This document shows positions 6,053-8,933 of a stretch of DNA of 8,933 nt, in pieces; position 1 is the first letter of the stretch, and each line of letters begins with the position of its first letter. The DNA comes from an uncultured Bacteroidota bacterium. GTDB lineage: Bacteria > Bacteroidota > Bacteroidia > Chitinophagales > Chitinophagaceae. The notes beneath the pieces were generated by a model that did no database searches, was not told the DNA's origin, and saw nothing but the letters and a program-made list of their open reading frames with translations. The DNA is taken from positions 1-8,933 of the forward strand of contig CAINOM010000507.1 of NCBI GenBank assembly GCA_903851455.1. The letters are read 5' to 3'. A program made the position numbers and the translations under genes.

Positions 6053-8933
6053 TTACCTCAGCAGGGTAAGATTTCCCTGGTGATGCTCTTTCTGACCATC
6101 TTTGAATGTAGCATCAATAACGTAAACATAAACAGCTTCCGGTTGTGGAGTCTGATTGAAAGTACCATCCCAACCCCTGCCGTCAAGACTGGTGGTCTGA
6201 TACATCAATTGTCCCCAGCGGTTGTAGATGTTCATATTGAATGATGTCAAACCTCTTGTGAGCAACTGGCGTGGGTAGAAGTAATCATTAACTCCGTCGC
6301 CATTCGGTGTAAACACGTTAGGAATGTCCATGTAGCAATCTTTCTGAACCCATACGGTATCTGATGAAGAACATCCATTGATGGTTACGACTGCATAGTA
6401 ATAACCAGGTTTTACAACCGTTATCTCAGATGATGAGTCCCCTGTGTTCCATGCCCAGGTGGTGCCCGGTATCAATTTATTTTGCTCGTCGGATAAGATG
6501 ATCGCTGTGCTGCCGGGGCAGATCGAAGTATCAGCGCCAAGATAAATTTCAGGGTAGCTGTATACATTGATCACCTTGCTGGCGGTTGTTTCCGGGCAAG
6601 CCCTGTACTGCGCAGTTACGGTCACCAGGTACTGACCAGCCTGGTCAAACCCATGCACCACCGGATTTACATTGTTGATCGTAAATCCATCTGCAGGTAC
6701 ACCGTCAGACACCGACCATGTATTACCTGTGCTGCCTTCGGTGGCATATATCGCGGTGAAGGTAACATCCTTACCACGGCATATCGCCGAGTCTGTGTAA
6801 AGCAGCTGTATGTTACTGATAGTATCGACAACTACCTGCTGCTTGAAGGTATCACTACATGGTACGAAGTTGGTCTCCACAAGTATCACGGTATAAACGC
6901 CGGTATTGTTATAAGTATTCGTTGGCGTGGCTCCCGCGAACGTGCTGCCGTTTCCGAAGTTCCAGTAGTAGGTAGTAGCCGCGCTATCCGGAGGGCTTAA
7001 ATTGACAGACGTGTTGGTAAAATCAACAGGGGTCAGCTGGCACACATAAGGTGCTGGCGTGAACGAATAAGATGGAGAAATGTAATTGAGCAGTTTCAGG
7101 TTATGGAAGAAGCTGTCAACACATACACCATTGGTCGCGTAAAGCTTCACGATGAATGCTGTGTCGGAAAGGTTGTTCAGGTAAATGTGACTCGGGTCCT
7201 GCGCAGTGTCTGTATAGCCATCACCAAAGTACCAGTGGTACGTGAGGGAATGGTCAGAGTCGGAATAGTTGTCATTGGTGAAAACAACCGTATCGCCATG
7301 ACAGCCATAATCGATCTTTACTCTAAAAGTATCCTGTAGTTTCGGTCCGGTCAAAGTAACGCCGATCAATGGAAGGGTTTGGCATACACTGTCCGTACGT
7401 GCGAAAAAGTTGGTGTAAGTATCACCGTCACACAGCGCCGTAAACAACACCATGCTGTCTGGTCCTACATAATAGCTAACAGAGGTATTAAGGCCGTTGT
7501 GCGTATAGTAGATCGTATCCAGCTGATTAGGATTAAGTCCGTAAATAGTTATAGCACCGTTACATGCGCCGCACCTGTTCGGGTTCACCGAGCTGAGTGA
7601 GCGTATCGGGAATGGTGGGTTAAGCAACACCAATGGACCGATCGGATCGGAGTGGCAGAAGCCATAGGTCACCACAATATTGCCATAAGAGCCTGCGAGT
7701 AATCCCGATAAGGTAATAGTGCCCCCAGGCGATACCGTTGCCACATACGGCGTCACGGCTACACCATTATAATTATATCGTACCGTATCGACGACCCCGG
7801 GCACCAGGTTGGATAGCACAATGGTGCCATCTGCCGCGCCGCAATAAGTCGGATTGGTAAATGTCGGTATGGGAATAATAGCAGGTGGTGGATCGATTGT
7901 TATGGGGAGCCATGCGCCGCACTCGTGAGAGACGTTCGTGAAGATACTGATCGTATCTACCCCCGGTGATAGACTATCAATAAACATCACCGAGTCCACA
8001 AATACCTGGAACGTATCCAGTCCACCGCCGCCGGAGACATCTATCGTCCACGGCTTACCTGTTCCTCCCGGTATCACATAGACGACCGCCTTTTGGAAAC
8101 AGGTTGCCGGGAAGGCAATGGAGTCTCGTATCGTTGGTACCGGGTAAATATTTATTGAGTAGGCCTGTACGTTCACACCCGAGAGTGGGCAGTTATCGTC
8201 CTGCATATGCAGGAAGAAGGTATACAGGCCGGGCGGCATTGACGATGTATTTCCACATACCGTTACTGTCGGGTGGTTGGTGCCGTTGGCGGTTACTGTA
8301 TACGTCATGCCGCTGGTAAGACCGGTTACCGTGAGTGTGATATGATTGGAGGTGTCAGACTCTGCGGCAGTATAGGTGACGCACCATGCACCCGCATTAC
8401 CGCACACATGGTAGTGGGTACTGTCATCAAACTCTACACCGCTGAGGCTGGCCAGGGTGCTGACAGGTGCTGTGTTGGTGCAGGTAAGTACCACAAAAGT
8501 CATCTCACGCTGGCAAGTACCCATAAAGGTATCGTTACGATATTCCTCTACATTATACACAACAACCGAACGTTGCGTGGCTGTCGGGTAAAAACATATC
8601 TGGCCGGTTGAAGGGTCGAAGTAAAAAGAAGGAGGAGCCAGAACACTCTGAAGCGGGGTTGCTCCCGTGAGGGGCTGACCTGGCCATGATAGCCCACCAG
8701 TAACATATGCCCATGCACCGCCTATTGAGCATCCGCCACCGGTTCCGTTAGTTGGCGGCACAAGCGCAAACCTTAAGCTGTCTCCATCGGGGTCAAGAGC
8801 GCCCGGGTTGTAGCAATCGGTATTGTTAAGGCAAAAGAACGGCGTTGGTACAACCGTAAGCAGTGGGCTTGTGTTGTGGCTATAGATGCCAGAGCCAGAG
8901 TTGTTCAGTGTATCGATCAATTGCATCAGCGAA
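6053..8933 (-). CDS. Large modular surface/secreted protein with PKD domains and gliding-motility (CHU_C, type IX secretion) C-terminal domain, 5'-partial
   Basis: The frame is open to the window edge, so the N-terminus and signal peptide are missing; the first Met (at 8926) is probably internal. Numbering from that Met (957 residues): a cadherin/Ig-like region with DPDGDS at 45-50; Cys-containing beta-rich repeats; two tandem modules with a period of 90 residues centred on YCGAADGTIVLSNLVPG (C362) and RCGACNGAITIYGLNP (C452), resembling SprB-type repeats; PKD domains with YFGDG at 566-570 and YWNFGNG at 654-660; two further PKD/Ig-like units; and the C-terminal domain starting at IPNVFTPNGDGVNDYF (868), with IYNRWGQ and GWDGT, ending GNLTLLR. 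This last domain is the TIGR04131/CHU_C type that directs proteins through the type IX secretion system to the cell surface. Thr, Ser and Asn are abundant, and charge is low. No catalytic domain is seen, so an adhesin or glycan-binding role is inferred. It converges on the polysaccharide cluster and is insulated from it by a terminator. Confidence 0.92.
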   Translation of the reverse strand, partial: SLMQLIDTLNNSGSGIYSHNTSPLLTVVPTPFFCLNNTDCYNPGALDPDGDSLRFALVPPTNGTGGGCSIGGAWAYVTGGLSWPGQPLTGATPLQSVLAPPSFYFDPSTGQICFYPTATQRSVVVYNVEEYRNDTFMGTCQREMTFVVLTCTNTAPVSTLASLSGVEFDDSTHYHVCGNAGAWCVTYTAAESDTSNHITLTVTGLTSGMTYTVTANGTNHPTVTVCGNTSSMPPGLYTFFLHMQDDNCPLSGVNVQAYSINIYPVPTIRDSIAFPATCFQKAVVYVIPGGTGKPWTIDVSGGGGLDTFQVFVDSVMFIDSLSPGVDTISIFTNVSHECGAWLPITIDPPPAIIPIPTFTNPTYCGAADGTIVLSNLVPGVVDTVRYNYNGVAVTPYVATVSPGGTITLSGLLAGSYGNIVVTYGFCHSDPIGPLVLLNPPFPIRSLSSVNPNRCGACNGAITIYGLNPNQLDTIYYTHNGLNTSVSYYVGPDSMVLFTALCDGDTYTNFFARTDSVCQTLPLIGVTLTGPKLQDTFRVKIDYGCHGDTVVFTNDNYSDSDHSLTYHWYFGDGYTDTAQDPSHIYLNNLSDTAFIVKLYATNGVCVDSFFHNLKLLNYISPSYSFTPAPYVCQLTPVDFTNTSVNLSPPDSAATTYYWNFGNGSTFAGATPTNTYNNTGVYTVILVETNFVPCSDTFKQQVVVDTISNIQLLYTDSAICRGKDVTFTAIYATEGSTGNTWSVSDGVPADGFTINNVNPVVHGFDQAGQYLVTVTAQYRACPETTASKVINVYSYPEIYLGADTSICPGSTAIILSDEQNKLIPGTTWAWNTGDSSSEITVVKPGYYYAVVTINGCSSSDTVWVQKDCYMDIPNVFTPNGDGVNDYFYPRQLLTRGLTSFNMNIYNRWGQLMYQTTSLDGRGWDGTFNQTPQPEAVYVYVIDATFKDGQKEHHQGNLTLLR

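Noticed and set aside
6047..8611. Rightward open frames opposite the large surface protein, some over 100 codons.
   Set aside because: They are antisense shadows of a long frame with clear PKD and C-terminal domains.
1..8933. Search for tRNA or rRNA genes, CRISPR arrays and insertion sequences.
   Set aside because: No cloverleaf, regularly spaced repeat array, or transposase-like frame was seen on either strand.

Overview
The window looks like a chromosomal segment from a member of the Bacteroidota, probably of the Chitinophagaceae or a related group. The main reasons are a giant secreted protein ending in the gliding-motility-associated (CHU_C type) C-terminal domain, which is essentially confined to this phylum, start codons preceded by A/T-rich rather than Shine-Dalgarno sequence, and a toxin-antitoxin pair of a type common there. 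The family-level placement is an inference.

Left end (1-795): a leftward toxin-antitoxin pair. The antitoxin (375-638) is intact. The ParE/RelE-like toxin downstream (119-385) appears damaged: its conserved start and end are in one frame, but the middle beta-strand region reads better in another. A 27-base imperfect palindrome lies just upstream of the antitoxin and is a candidate operator. A short TCCCGA/TCGGGA hairpin lies between the pair and the next gene.

Housekeeping gene (796-1881): prfA, peptide chain release factor 1, complete and with all key motifs.

Polysaccharide cluster (1948-5393): two tandem, colinear Wzz-type chain-length proteins and an O-antigen ligase/polymerase-type membrane protein, all rightward and closely spaced. 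Neither Wzz-type protein has a tyrosine kinase domain, and there are no glycosyltransferases, flippase or outer-membrane exporter in the window. The three products plausibly work together in the inner membrane: the ligase/polymerase joins lipid-linked glycans and the Wzz pair sets chain length or assembles the export scaffold.

Non-coding stretch (5394-6052): about 660 bases with no confident gene. It holds a possible decayed leftward reading frame, a compact series of three hairpins with trinucleotide loops followed by two perfect palindromes, and a strong bidirectional terminator that separates the polysaccharide cluster from the convergent gene on its right.

Right end (6053-8933): the C-terminal 959 or so residues of a very large, leftward, cell-surface or secreted modular protein with tandem 90-residue modules, two PKD domains and a type IX secretion-linked C-terminal domain. 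Its N-terminus lies outside the window.

Nothing here proves a wholly new system. The points most worth a second look are the kinase-less twin Wzz plus ligase cassette, the multi-hairpin intergenic element, and the frame-disrupted toxin next to an intact antitoxin.
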